From positions 124,001 through 188,000 of the forward strand of contig NZ_JBNPXV010000004.1 in NCBI RefSeq assembly GCF_050433125.1: 64,000 bases of DNA, given 5' to 3'. Position numbers and translations under genes: made by a program. Below the pieces are notes generated by a model. That model had not been told where the DNA came from. It worked only from the letters and a program-made list of their open reading frames with translations, and searched no databases. Source of the DNA: Roseimarinus sediminis (lineage in GTDB: Bacteria; Bacteroidota; Bacteroidia; Bacteroidales; Prolixibacteraceae). This document shows positions 51,505 to 60,963 of this stretch, piece after piece (within the stretch, counting starts at the first letter, position 1; every line of letters begins with the position of its first letter).

Positions 51505-54122
51505 TGGCGAAAAAACTTTCTTTTACAGCCCTTTTGGTGTTTATCTTTTTTCAAGTTTGGTCACAACTACCCGACAGTACCAGTTTCTCAATTTACTATT
51601 CCAGTCCTAAAGAATATACTGTTGGGGGAATTGAAGTTGTTGGGATTCGTTACCTCGACAAACAAATGTTGAAAGAGTATGCCGGCCTCGAAGTTGGCGA
51701 TCAGATTACTGTACCCAGTGAACAAATAAGCGACATTATCAAGAAATTCTGGAAGCAGGGCCTTTTTTCCGATGTAAAGGTCAATGCGACCAAAGTAATC
51801 GACGATCAGATTTTCCTTGAAATTTATTTGAGAGAACGACCACGATTGTCGAAAGTCAATTATCATGGTGTTAAAAAATCGGAACTTGAAGACATTCAGG
51901 AACAGGTATTACTGCTCGAAGGCAGCCAGGTGGTCGATGCTCAGCTGATTAATGCCGAACGAATCATCACCGGTATTTTTAAGGAAAAAGGCTTTCTCGA
52001 CACCGATGTTAACGTGGTTCAACGCGATGATCCCGAAAATGAAAACTCAATTATTCTCGATATTTATGTCGATAAAAAAGAGAAGGTAAAAGTTCAGGAA
52101 ATTGTTTTTCACGGAGTAAGTCAGGTAGAAGAAAATAAACTGAACCGCGCCATGAAAAAAACCAACGACAAAAACTGGAGAAACTTCTTTCGGCCCAAAA
52201 AATTTCAGGAAGATCTTTATGCCGATGATAAGCAAAACCTGGTCAATAAATACAACGAGTTGGGTTTTCGCGATGCAATGATTACCAAAGACAGTATCTC
52301 GAAAGTGGAAGGTGAAAATGCAATCCGCATCGATTTATGGGTCGAAGAAGGAAATAAATACTTCATTCGCGACATCAACTGGGTTGGTAATACCATTTAC
52401 CCTTCCGATTACCTGTCGGCCTATCTGGGAATTAAGGATGGTGATATTTACAACCAAAAACAACTCGATGAGCGGATTACTTCCGATAACGATGCGGTGA
52501 GTAATCTCTACCTCGATAACGGTTATCTCTTTTTCCAGCTCAACCCGATTGAAGTTAATATTGAAGAAGATTCGATCGATCTGGAAATGCGGATTTATGA
52601 AGGAAAACAGGCCACCATCGACCGCATTATAATCGAGGGAAATACCAAAACCCACGAAAATGTGGCCCGACGGGAACTGTATACACTGCCAGGCGATCTG
52701 TTCAGTAAAACGAAACTCATGCGTTCGTACCGCCAGCTGGCTCAGCTGGGGCATTTCGACCAGGAACGAATTGGCATCGACCCGATTCCCGATCAGGAAA
52801 ACGGAACAGTGGATATTAAATATTCCCTCATCGAACGGGCCAACGACCAGATTGAACTCTCAGGAGGCTGGGGGATGGGTATGTTTGTCGGTTCAGTCGG
52901 TCTGCGTTTTACCAACTTCTCGGCACAAAATATGTTTAATAAGGAAGCCTGGCGGCCGCTGCCATCGGGCGATGGTCAAACTTTGAGCCTAAGAGCGCAA
53001 ACCAATGGTAAGTTTTATCAACAATACAGTTTTACCTTTATGGAACCCTGGTTTGGTGGTAAAAAGCCTAATAATTTTTCACTCTCGCTTTATTATTCGA
53101 AACTAACCCGAAGCAATGCCAGCTATAACTATTACGGCGGTAGTCCTTACGGAAGTTATGGTTATTCACCTTATGGTTATGGCAGTTCCTATGGAGGTTA
53201 TGGGTCTTACGGTGCCTACGGAAATTATGGCGGTTATACCGACTATACCGGTGCTGATGTGATTGCCTGGCAAATTACCTATGGTGCTTCGCTGGGTTAT
53301 GGTTACCGGCTCGAATGGCCCGACGATTATTTCACCGTATACCACGAATTATCGCTACAGCACTATAACCTTAAGGAATGGATGTATTACTTTCTTACCG
53401 ATGGTGATATTAATGATTTTAGTTTTAAGACTGCACTAAGCCGGAATTCAATCGATAACCCGCTCTATTCACGCCGGGGATCTTCTTTCAGTCTTTCACT
53501 TGAGGTAACTCCGCCTTATTCGCTGCTAAACGGAAAGGATTACAGTAATGTAGATATGAATAACAAAGAGCGTTACAACTATCTGGAATACCATAAGTGG
53601 ATGTTTAACAGCAAGTGGTTCACCCCGCTCGACCGGCAGGAGAAACTTGTTTTGCACACCAAATACGAATTCGGTATGCTGGGTTACTTTAATAAAAACC
53701 GACGTTCACCACTCGAAGGCTTTAAAATGGGGGGCGACGGAATGTCGGGCTACGATATTTACGGATTGGACAACATTGCCCTGCGTGGATATAGTAATGG
53801 TAGTATCACCGCACGTGGAAGCGGTGGCAATGCAGCAAATATTTATTCCAAGGCAACCGTTGAGCTGCGTTACCCTATTACCCTCTCCGAATCGGCCCAA
53901 ATTTATGCACTTGCCTTCCTGGAAGCAGGTAACAGCTGGTACGACTTCAACGAATTCAATATTTTCGATATGAAACGTTCGGCAGGGGCTGGAGTTCGAT
54001 TCTGGCTGCCCATGTTTGGTCTGCTGGGAATCGACTGGGGTTACGGTTTCGACATGCCCAATGATGGCAATTCATCATCGGCTAAAAGCCAGTTCCACTT
54101 TGTGATTGGACAACAATTTTAA
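51504..54122 (+). CDS. bamA: Outer-membrane protein assembly factor BamA
   Basis: 872 residues, Omp85 family. Signal peptide, then five POTRA domains (about 35-445; for example YTVGGIEVVGIRYLDKQMLK and VQEIVFHGVSQVEENKLNRA), then the 16-strand barrel ending in FHFVIGQQF. It inserts beta-barrel proteins into the outer membrane. Residues about 541-582 form a Tyr/Gly-rich low-complexity stretch (YGGSPYGSYGYSPYGYGSSY and more), most likely in an extracellular loop. Overlap with uppS is 1 nt. Followed by two skp genes, the matching periplasmic chaperones. Confidence 0.96.
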   Translation: MAKKLSFTALLVFIFFQVWSQLPDSTSFSIYYSSPKEYTVGGIEVVGIRYLDKQMLKEYAGLEVGDQITVPSEQISDIIKKFWKQGLFSDVKVNATKVIDDQIFLEIYLRERPRLSKVNYHGVKKSELEDIQEQVLLLEGSQVVDAQLINAERIITGIFKEKGFLDTDVNVVQRDDPENENSIILDIYVDKKEKVKVQEIVFHGVSQVEENKLNRAMKKTNDKNWRNFFRPKKFQEDLYADDKQNLVNKYNELGFRDAMITKDSISKVEGENAIRIDLWVEEGNKYFIRDINWVGNTIYPSDYLSAYLGIKDGDIYNQKQLDERITSDNDAVSNLYLDNGYLFFQLNPIEVNIEEDSIDLEMRIYEGKQATIDRIIIEGNTKTHENVARRELYTLPGDLFSKTKLMRSYRQLAQLGHFDQERIGIDPIPDQENGTVDIKYSLIERANDQIELSGGWGMGMFVGSVGLRFTNFSAQNMFNKEAWRPLPSGDGQTLSLRAQTNGKFYQQYSFTFMEPWFGGKKPNNFSLSLYYSKLTRSNASYNYYGGSPYGSYGYSPYGYGSSYGGYGSYGAYGNYGGYTDYTGADVIAWQITYGASLGYGYRLEWPDDYFTVYHELSLQHYNLKEWMYYFLTDGDINDFSFKTALSRNSIDNPLYSRRGSSFSLSLEVTPPYSLLNGKDYSNVDMNNKERYNYLEYHKWMFNSKWFTPLDRQEKLVLHTKYEFGMLGYFNKNRRSPLEGFKMGGDGMSGYDIYGLDNIALRGYSNGSITARGSGGNAANIYSKATVELRYPITLSESAQIYALAFLEAGNSWYDFNEFNIFDMKRSAGAGVRFWLPMFGLLGIDWGYGFDMPNDGNSSSAKSQFHFVIGQQF

Positions 54123-54175
54123 AAGATGGTACAATAGTTGTATTTCACCTGAAAGAAAAACTTAAAAACACGATT

Positions 54176-54691
54176 ATGAAACGAGTAATCATCATTCTAC
54201 TGGCAGTTATGGCCATCTCGGTGAGCACTTATGCGCAAAAATATGCTTTTGTCGATACCGAGTACATTCTTGAAAATATTCCGGCTTATCAGGCTGCACA
54301 GGAACAGCTTGATCAACTTTCAGTACAGTATCAGAAAGAATTGGAGACAGTACAGGCAGAACTTGAACAAATGTATAACGACTTCAGGGCCGAAGCCGTG
54401 TTGTTGTCTGACGATATGAAGCGCAAACGGGAAGATGTAATTGTTTCCAAAGAAAAGGAATACCGCGAATTACAACAGAAATACTTTGGTCGTGAAGGGG
54501 ATCTCTTCAAAAAACGTCAGGGACTTGTGAAGCCTATACAGGATGATATTTATAATGCAATAAAAGACCTGGCAAGCGAAGGGAATTATGCCGTAATATT
54601 TGATAAAGCCGGTGGTTTGACGATGTTGTACACCGATCCGCGTTACAATTTAAGCGATCAGGTTCTCGAAAAGTTAGGCTACAACAACTAG
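54176..54691 (+). CDS. OmpH/Skp-family periplasmic chaperone, first copy
   Basis: 171 residues: a signal peptide (about 1-20, STYAQK), a short strand KYAFVDTEYILENIP, a long helical hairpin (about 35-125, rich in Glu/Gln/Lys) and a closing strand YAVIFDKAGG. Skp trimers hold unfolded outer-membrane proteins for BamA. 53 nt from bamA, so probably in the same transcript. Confidence 0.92.
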   Translation: MKRVIIILLAVMAISVSTYAQKYAFVDTEYILENIPAYQAAQEQLDQLSVQYQKELETVQAELEQMYNDFRAEAVLLSDDMKRKREDVIVSKEKEYRELQQKYFGREGDLFKKRQGLVKPIQDDIYNAIKDLASEGNYAVIFDKAGGLTMLYTDPRYNLSDQVLEKLGYNN

Positions 54692-54708
54692 TATCCCAAC
54701 ATAATTTC

Positions 54709-54716
54709 TATATTTG
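54709..54716 (+). promoter_or_regulatory. -7 element upstream of the second skp gene
   Basis: TATATTTG fits TAnnTTTG, 98 nt before the second skp ATG. It may allow separate expression of the second copy. Confidence 0.45.
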
Positions 54717-54814
54717 CGAATTGTGATTCCCAAAGCAGTAAGATCTTTATAGATAGCTGCCTGAAATTTAAAAAGATAATTATTGAAATACAGACAACTG
54801 AAAAATAAATACTA

Positions 54815-55327
54815 ATGAAAAAAGTTTTTGTTCTTATAATGCTTTTAGTGGCCGGAACGGCTTCGATGCTTCATGCACAAACTCCTAAATTTGGTCATAT
54901 CGATATGCAGCAACTGATTCAGGTGATGCCTGAGCGTCAGACAGCTCTTGAAACGCTTGAAAAGGAAGCCACAGAGCTCGAAAGCATGCTGGGTACCATG
55001 CAGGAGGAATTTCAGACCATGATCCAGGATTACACCCAGAAAAGTGAAACCATGTCGGATTTAGTACGTCAGGCCAAAGAAGAAGACATACAAATGAAAC
55101 AGCAAAGAATTGAAACCTTCAGGGCTCAGGCCGATCAGCAATTGCAACAGAAACAGCAGGAGCTGATGGTTCCGATCTTTGAAAAGGCCGATGTTGCCAT
55201 TTCAGAAGTTGCCAAGGAAAACGGACTGATTTATGTATTCGATATCAGTTCACGCGTTGTGCTGTACAAATCGAATCAAAGTGTTGATGTACTTCCACTC
55301 GTAAAGAAAAAAATGGGTATCGAATAA
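54815..55327 (+). CDS. OmpH/Skp-family periplasmic chaperone, second copy
   Basis: 170 residues with the same plan as its neighbour: signal peptide (LHAQTPK), strand FGHIDMQQLIQVMP, a long coiled-coil hairpin with many Gln/Glu (about 35-125) and a terminal strand LIYVFDISSRVVLYKS. Two tandem skp genes after bamA are typical of Bacteroidota. A strong terminator follows. Confidence 0.92.
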   Translation: MKKVFVLIMLLVAGTASMLHAQTPKFGHIDMQQLIQVMPERQTALETLEKEATELESMLGTMQEEFQTMIQDYTQKSETMSDLVRQAKEEDIQMKQQRIETFRAQADQQLQQKQQELMVPIFEKADVAISEVAKENGLIYVFDISSRVVLYKSNQSVDVLPLVKKKMGIE

Positions 55328-55349
55328 TGCCCGCTTTCAGATATTTAAG

Positions 55350-55382
55350 AAGAGTCGCTTGCTTTTGCAGGCGACTCTTTTT
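55350..55382 (+). terminator. Terminator after the skp pair
   Basis: 9-bp perfect stem AAGAGTCGC with GCGACTCTT, 12-nt loop, then a short T tail; closes the bamA-skp-skp transcript. Confidence 0.88.
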
Positions 55383-55431
55383 AAATTCGCCTGTTCGTAA
55401 AACTGTTATTATCACGAAAGATTCCTGTTAA

Positions 55432-56259
55432 TTGTTAAGAGCACATCCCATAGGTATTTTTGATTCAGGTTATGGAGGACTCACCATTCTGAGGCAGATC
55501 CGGCAAACCTTGCCACAATACGATTATATCTATCTGGGTGATAATGCACGCACACCCTATGGAACGCGTTCGTACGATGTGGTATATGAATATACCCTTG
55601 AAGCAGTAAAAAAATTGTTTTCGATGGGCTGTGAACTGGTAATTCTGGCATGCAATACGGCTTCGGCAAAAGCACTGCGGAGTATTCAGCAACGCGATCT
55701 GCCTTTAATTGATCCCGATAAAAGAGTATTGGGTGTAATACGTCCCTGTGTTGAAGAAGTACCATCGCTAAGTAAAAACGGACATGTTGGCGTACTGGGG
55801 ACCAACGGAACTGTTTCGTCGCAATCGTACCTGATAGAGCTTGAAAAAATAGGCAGGGGAAAACTTGTTGTGAGCCAGGAAGCTTGTCCCATGTGGGTGC
55901 CCATTGTGGAAAACAATGAGATTGGAACTCCGGGGGCCGATTTTTTTATTGAAAAGAACATTCGTAATATCATGAAGTCTGATCCCTTGATCGATACACT
56001 GGTATTAGGATGCACCCACTATCCGCTACTCACCGACAGTATTAAGAAATATTTGGACGGGCAGATTACGATTGTCGATCAGGGGCCCATTGTAGCCCGA
56101 AAACTGGCCGATTATCTTAAACGTCATCCCGAAATGGAAGCACGCTGTTCAATGGATGGTAGCATCAGCTATTACACAAGCGAACAGGCATCCAATTTCA
56201 ACGACAAGGCGAGCCTCTTTCTTAACGAACCGGTTAATGCTGTCAAATTGCATTTATAG
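55432..56259 (+). CDS. murI: Glutamate racemase
   Basis: 275 residues. Makes D-glutamate for peptidoglycan. The two catalytic Cys are Cys74 (ACNTAS) and Cys194 (GCTHYP), with IGIFDSGYGGLTI at the N-terminus. The only possible start is a TTG at 55432, because an in-frame TAA lies immediately before it and no ATG occurs before the family motif. The end overlaps the convergent HD-domain gene by 6 nt. Confidence 0.95.
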   Translation: MLRAHPIGIFDSGYGGLTILRQIRQTLPQYDYIYLGDNARTPYGTRSYDVVYEYTLEAVKKLFSMGCELVILACNTASAKALRSIQQRDLPLIDPDKRVLGVIRPCVEEVPSLSKNGHVGVLGTNGTVSSQSYLIELEKIGRGKLVVSQEACPMWVPIVENNEIGTPGADFFIEKNIRNIMKSDPLIDTLVLGCTHYPLLTDSIKKYLDGQITIVDQGPIVARKLADYLKRHPEMEARCSMDGSISYYTSEQASNFNDKASLFLNEPVNAVKLHL

Positions 56260-56808
56260 CCCCAAATCGTCGCTGATTTGTTGCATGGCTTTAAGCGATA
56301 GTTCCACAAAGCGATCAAAAGGGATCCCCGCCAATTCACATTCCATGATATTCTCACGTTTTACCGAAGCTGCAAAAGCTTTCTGTTTCATTCGTTTGCT
56401 GATCGATTTCACTTTAACGCTTGCAAGTCGTTTGTCGGGATAAACAAGCGCGGTGGCTGTAATTAAACCAGTAATGGTTTCACCGGCTGCCAGTGCATGC
56501 TCAAATTTGTTGCTGCGGTCAAGTCCGCTAGCTTCTTCGTTGTGCATCACAATGGCCTGAATACTTTCCTCATCGATTTTGTTTTTAAGCAATTCACGGG
56601 TTTTCAAACCATGTTCCTTTGGATTTCCGGCGGTTATTTCAGCATCCAGATCGTGCAACAAGCCTGCAAGGCCCCATTGTTCTTCATTTTCATTCAGTTC
56701 GTTGGCCATGGCCCGCATCACCGCTTCCGATGCCAAGCTGTGCCTGAACATGTTTTCATTTTTAATGTATTGGCCCAATATTTCGAGCGCTTCGTTCCTT
56801 TGCATCAT
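56254..56808 (-). CDS. HD-domain phosphohydrolase
   Basis: 184 residues. Metal ligands of the HD fold are visible: His in FRHSLASE, the His-Asp pair in GLLHDLDAE, a following His in PKEHGLKTRE, and Asp/His in VMHNEEASG. Members with this compact form are putative nucleotide or phosphate-ester hydrolases; substrate unknown. Alternatively start at the second Met. Convergent with murI. Confidence 0.85.
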   Translation of the reverse strand: MMQRNEALEILGQYIKNENMFRHSLASEAVMRAMANELNENEEQWGLAGLLHDLDAEITAGNPKEHGLKTRELLKNKIDEESIQAIVMHNEEASGLDRSNKFEHALAAGETITGLITATALVYPDKRLASVKVKSISKRMKQKAFAASVKRENIMECELAGIPFDRFVELSLKAMQQISDDLGL

Positions 56809-56824
56809 CGCGTATTTAAAAGCA

Positions 56825-56853
56825 AAGGCTGTTCGGAAAAAGAACAGCCTTTG
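56825..56853 (-). terminator. Hairpin downstream of tpiA
   Basis: 11-bp stem AAAGGCTGTTC with GAACAGCCTTT; on the minus strand the right arm runs into TTTGCTTTT. It lies about 75 nt beyond the tpiA stop. Confidence 0.65.
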
Positions 56854-56929
56854 GTAAGGTGAGTTAAGGATTTTATCTAAAAAAATTAACTAGTCGAATT
56901 TATGACTTTAAAATGGGTAATGCAACTTT

Positions 56930-57688
56930 TTAGTAGGCATTTATGATTTGGATAAAGTCATCGGCCTTCAGCGATGCCCCGCCAATTAATCCGCCATCAA
57001 CATCAGGATTGGCAAACAATTCAGCAGCATTTTTGGGATTGCAGCTTCCACCATACAGCAGTGGAATTTCGTTGGCAACTTCCTGTCCATAGCGGGCAGC
57101 CATGGCATCACGTATGTCTTTGTGCATTTCCTGTGCCTGTTCAGTGCTGGCTGTTTTGCCGGTTCCAATGGCCCAGATCGGTTCGTAGGCTACAATTAAC
57201 TTTTTAAATTCGTCGGCTTCGAGTTTAAAAATTGTTTCTTCAAGCTGTTTAATTACGTATGCTTTTTGTGTGCCGGCTTCACGAATTTCAAGTGGCTCAC
57301 CACAGCAGTAAATAGGGGTGAGTTCGTTTTCGAGTGCCAGCGCCAGTTTCTTGTTCAGTGTTTCACTGGTTTCACCATAGTATTCACGACGTTCGCTGTG
57401 TCCAAGAATAACATATTCAGCTCCGGTTGATTTTACCATTGCAGCCGAAACTTCACCGGTAAATGCACCTTTTGCTTCTGCGGCACAATTCTGGGCCGAA
57501 ACACCAATGCGCTCTGTGTTTACCGTATCGGCCACCTTGCTAAGGTGAGTAAATGGAGTTCCCAATACAACTACAACATCTGCTGCACCTTTTTGGGCAA
57601 CAACATCGTTTACTGCTTTTGCCAATTCAAGCCCTTCATTCAGGGTGGTATTGCATTTCCAGTTTCCGGCAACAACTTTTTTCCTCAT
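56930..57688 (-). CDS. tpiA: Triosephosphate isomerase
   Basis: 252 residues from the ATG at 57688; a TTG two codons upstream is less likely. Interconverts dihydroxyacetone phosphate and glyceraldehyde-3-phosphate. Catalytic Lys11 (GNWKCN), His97 (LGHSERR) and Glu169 (AYEPIWAIGTG) are present, as is the phosphate loop YGGSCNPKN. Monocistronic. Confidence 0.97.
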   Translation of the reverse strand: MRKKVVAGNWKCNTTLNEGLELAKAVNDVVAQKGAADVVVVLGTPFTHLSKVADTVNTERIGVSAQNCAAEAKGAFTGEVSAAMVKSTGAEYVILGHSERREYYGETSETLNKKLALALENELTPIYCCGEPLEIREAGTQKAYVIKQLEETIFKLEADEFKKLIVAYEPIWAIGTGKTASTEQAQEMHKDIRDAMAARYGQEVANEIPLLYGGSCNPKNAAELFANPDVDGGLIGGASLKADDFIQIINAY

Positions 57689-57816
57689 TTTCAATGTATT
57701 TTAATTCGATATTTAGATTTGATTTGAAGTGAGGCAAATTTATCAAATTTGAAGGAATTCGAAAGTAAAGTGCTTATTTTTACTCCTTCTTTAACAATGA
57801 AGTAATACTTTTAAAC

Positions 57817-57984
57817 ATGAATTTACGACGAATCAACAGCATCATTGCCGGCCTGCTTATCTTCGCTGGTTTTGGAATGATCCACAGTCCGGTACAAAGC
57901 ACTGAAAAATTGGGAAGTATCTTTATTGGGATTGGTTCGCTTTATTTCATTGTTCTGATCGTTAAATCCTACCTTAAAAAATAA
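57817..57984 (+). CDS. Small two-helix membrane protein
   Basis: 55 residues from the ATG at 57817: a basic start (MNLRRINS), one hydrophobic helix (IIAGLLIFAGFGMI), a short polar loop, and a second hydrophobic helix (IFIGIGSLYFIVLIV) with a basic end (KSYLKK). The frame ends 11 nt before the GH97 gene. The charge pattern and position make it a plausible gene; no family is recognised. Confidence 0.6.
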   Translation: MNLRRINSIIAGLLIFAGFGMIHSPVQSTEKLGSIFIGIGSLYFIVLIVKSYLKK

Positions 57985-57995
57985 ATACATTAACT

Positions 57996-59957
57996 ATGAA
58001 ACATTTTTCTATTTCGCTTACCATTTTGGTGCTTTTTACCGTTACGGCACTGGCGAAAAGCTATGAGCTTTCTTCGCCCGACAATGCGATTGCCGTCAAC
58101 ATCGATGTAAATGAAATCATTCGCTGGAATGTGACATTTAAGGGACAGCCGGCCATCGGCGAAACAGTGATCGCTTTAGATCTTTCGGACAAAAAAGTTG
58201 GTATAAACGATCAGGTTAAAAAGCAGCGTAGTGAGTTACTTCACGAACGTATTGAGCCTGTTGTTCCGCATAAGGATGCAATTATTGAGGCACAATACAG
58301 GCAACTGAGCTTATCGCTGGCATCGGGATACGATTTGTTGTTCAGGGTGTACAACGATGGGGTTGCTTATCGCTTTGTTAACCGAAGTAAAAAACCCAAT
58401 GTGGTTTACAACGAAAAAATGCAACTTAATTTTCCTTCCGGGACTACTTCCCTGTTCCCTAAAGAAGAATCGATGTATTCGCATAACGAGCGTTTGTATC
58501 CTAAGGTTTTGCTCGATACATTAAGTAAGGCAGACTTTTGCAGCCTTCCGGTATATTTTGAAAGCGTAAAAGGTGTAAAAGTACTTTTTACCGAAACCGA
58601 TTTGCATGATTATCCTTGCATGTATTTGCAGGGAAGTGAAGACGGAGTACTTGAAACACTTTTTCCCAAATATGTTCTCGAAGCGGTACCCAATGCCGAT
58701 GGGGGTCCCGATCGCAATCAGATCATCACCAAAGAGGCTGAATATATTGCTCAGATTCAGGGAGGAAAGGAATTTCCGTGGCGCTTGTTTATTATCAGTG
58801 ATGACGATCGCACCTTCGTTGAAAGTAATCTGGCATTTCAACTGGCAAGTCCGAATGTGCTGCAAGATACTGATTGGATCAAACCCGGAAAGGTGGCCTG
58901 GGACTGGTACAATGCCAACAACATTTATGGTGTCGACTTTAAATCGGGACTGAATACGGCAACTTATAAGTATTACATCGATTTTGCCGCCGACAACAAC
59001 ATCGAATATGTGATACTTGATGAAGGATGGACCAAATCGACCACCGAAATACTGGAGAATAATCCCGATATCGATGTGGCTGAACTGATTCGTTATGGAA
59101 AGGAAAAGGAGGTTGATATCATTTTGTGGGTTTTATGGAAACCGCTTGATGAAAATCTGGAAGAAATACTGGATACCTACCAGCAATGGGGTGCCAAGGG
59201 GATCAAGGTTGATTTTATGCAGCGCTCCGATCAATACATGGTCAATTCGTACGAGCGCATTGCCCGTGAAGCAGCAAAGCGTCGGCTGTTGGTCGATTTT
59301 CACGGTGCCTTTAAACCATCGGGTTTGCGCGGAAGGTATCCCAATGTGCTTAGCTACGAAGGGGTAAAAGGCAACGAAAACAACAAGTGGAGTACCGACA
59401 TAACACCCGAGCATACTGTTACGATACCATTTATAAGAATGGCTGCGGGGCCAATGGATTTTACACCCGGTTCAATGATCAATACACACCCCGTCAACTA
59501 CAGTGTTAGTTTCGAAAGGCCCATGAGCATGGGTACCCGATGTCATCAGCTTGCCATGTATGTGGTATACGAATCGCCCATTCAGATGCTGTGCGAGTCG
59601 CCTTCGACCTACCGACGGGAACAGGAAGCAGTCGATTTCATTACACAAATTCCCGTGGTGTGGGACGAAACCCAGGTACTCGAAGCCAAAGTGGCCGATT
59701 ACCTGCTCATCGCACGCCGAAAAGGAAACACATGGTATGTGGGGGCCATGACCGATGCTACACCAAGAACGCTTGAGCTTGATCTTTCGTTTTTGGGGTC
59801 GGGAAATTATCATGCTGAAATTATGAAAGACGGAATCAATGCCGACCGCTTTGCTCAGGACTATGCCAAAGAAGAAAAACCAGTTGACCAGAACACCCAA
59901 CTGAAAATACAAATGGCTTCTGGGGGTGGCTGGGCTGCCATCATCAGAGCAAACTAA
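57996..59957 (+). CDS. Glycoside hydrolase family 97 enzyme
   Basis: 653 residues, signal peptide about 1-20 (VTALA/KS). An N-terminal beta-super-sandwich (about 22-290), a central (beta/alpha)8 barrel (about 290-560) and a C-terminal beta-sandwich make the GH97 plan. KVAWDWYNANNIYGVDF starts the barrel, EYVILDEGWT is the third strand, and KVDFMQR (Asp406) lies where retaining GH97 alpha-galactosidases carry their nucleophile; inverting SusB-type alpha-glucosidases lack that Asp. So a retaining alpha-galactosidase-like enzyme is likely but not proven. Periplasmic. Not next to SusC/D genes. Confidence 0.9.
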   Translation: MKHFSISLTILVLFTVTALAKSYELSSPDNAIAVNIDVNEIIRWNVTFKGQPAIGETVIALDLSDKKVGINDQVKKQRSELLHERIEPVVPHKDAIIEAQYRQLSLSLASGYDLLFRVYNDGVAYRFVNRSKKPNVVYNEKMQLNFPSGTTSLFPKEESMYSHNERLYPKVLLDTLSKADFCSLPVYFESVKGVKVLFTETDLHDYPCMYLQGSEDGVLETLFPKYVLEAVPNADGGPDRNQIITKEAEYIAQIQGGKEFPWRLFIISDDDRTFVESNLAFQLASPNVLQDTDWIKPGKVAWDWYNANNIYGVDFKSGLNTATYKYYIDFAADNNIEYVILDEGWTKSTTEILENNPDIDVAELIRYGKEKEVDIILWVLWKPLDENLEEILDTYQQWGAKGIKVDFMQRSDQYMVNSYERIAREAAKRRLLVDFHGAFKPSGLRGRYPNVLSYEGVKGNENNKWSTDITPEHTVTIPFIRMAAGPMDFTPGSMINTHPVNYSVSFERPMSMGTRCHQLAMYVVYESPIQMLCESPSTYRREQEAVDFITQIPVVWDETQVLEAKVADYLLIARRKGNTWYVGAMTDATPRTLELDLSFLGSGNYHAEIMKDGINADRFAQDYAKEEKPVDQNTQLKIQMASGGGWAAIIRAN

Positions 59958-59965
59958 CTAAGATA

Positions 59966-60009
59966 AAAGAGAGCAGTCAGTATGCTTGTTTAATGACTGC
60001 TCTCTTTAT
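59966..60009. terminator. Terminator between the GH97 and UPF0316 genes
   Basis: 14-bp perfect stem AAAGAGAGCAGTCA with TGACTGCTCTCTTT and a T-rich tail; the flanking genes converge, and an A/T-rich tail exists on both sides. Confidence 0.85.
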
Positions 60010-60070
60010 TTCTTCCGTCTTTTTTTTCTCTCACTTACTCTTTTTTTCTCCTGTCTCCTGTCTTCTTCCC

Positions 60071-60634
60071 TTATTTTCCTTTTCTGATTCTTCGCCGTTT
60101 AATGGCGTAAATAGAATCGACTCCCCGGTTAACAAATTTCACGTCCTCGATGGAGTAGAAGGCATTGGGATTGTAGGTGCGGATCAAATCGATAACCAAA
60201 GCTACATCCGATCGGTTAACAATGCTGTACAAAATACTCACCTTGCCATTGGCTCCGTTGGCCTCGTGATGGGTAATTCCGTAACCGGCAGCTTTTAGCT
60301 TGGCAAGCAGGTCGGTGGCAGCTTTTGCCGTAATAACTTGTATTTTAACTACTCCCATGGCCATTTTTTCTTCAATAAATAAACCCAGGTAGTTTCCGGT
60401 AGCAAAACCGGCGGCATAGGCAACAATATTCACCCAGTTATCGAGGTTTTGCATGATTTTTCCGATAGCAATGATCCAAATTATTACTTCGACAAAACCC
60501 AAAAAAGGAGCCACTATTTTGTTTCCCTTCGAAACCATCACGATGCGGATGGTACCAATCGAAACATCGATGATTCTTGCAAAGAAGATCAGCAGCGGGA
60601 CAACGATCAGGTTGAAATAATCAAAATTTTCCAT
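60071..60634 (-). CDS. UPF0316 membrane protein (DUF5698/DUF2179)
   Basis: 187 residues. Three hydrophobic helices in the first 85 residues (VVPLLIFFARIIDVSIGTIR, FLGFVEVIIWIIAIG, IVAYAAGFATGNYLG) are followed by a soluble DUF2179 domain of beta-alpha-beta type (VKIQVITAKAA, GKVSILYSIVNRSDV, AFYSIEDVKFV). DUF2179 is thought to be a small-ligand sensing fold; the role of the protein is unknown. Confidence 0.92.
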   Translation of the reverse strand: MENFDYFNLIVVPLLIFFARIIDVSIGTIRIVMVSKGNKIVAPFLGFVEVIIWIIAIGKIMQNLDNWVNIVAYAAGFATGNYLGLFIEEKMAMGVVKIQVITAKAATDLLAKLKAAGYGITHHEANGANGKVSILYSIVNRSDVALVIDLIRTYNPNAFYSIEDVKFVNRGVDSIYAIKRRRIRKGK

Positions 60635-60713
60635 TTTGCATTTTTTTTAGTTGAAACTAAAAACACAAATACCTTTATTCAGGCTACGAAAATACCTTTT
60701 GATTCTCTATTAT

Positions 60714-60950
60714 TTATATGCTGGTGAATAAACGATTTAAAAAAAACACAATTCCTCTGATCAGAAGCTGTATCAGGTAGAAAACAAGTGCAATAACAAG
60801 AATATAACCTATTTGAGTATACAGCTCATTCCAGTTGGTTTCGAAATGAATGATGGCATATATATTCAGTCCGATAGAAACAATTAATGCCAGCAGAGCA
60901 ATTATTAGTTCCCTTTTAATATGGTGATTTTGAATAACAATTGGTTTCAT
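60714..60950 (-). CDS. Small membrane protein of unknown function
   Basis: 78 residues from the ATG at 60950. Two hydrophobic helices (ELIIALLALIVSIGLNIYAI and IGYILVIALVFYLIQLLI) separated by a short polar loop, with a basic end. The frame extends upstream to 61145 inside the oxidoreductase gene, but the ATG at 60950 falls in the gap just after that gene's stop (13 nt) and gives a clean membrane protein. No known family. Confidence 0.65.
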   Translation of the reverse strand: MKPIVIQNHHIKRELIIALLALIVSIGLNIYAIIHFETNWNELYTQIGYILVIALVFYLIQLLIRGIVFFLNRLFTSI

Positions 60951-60963
60951 TCGTATCTTTCTT

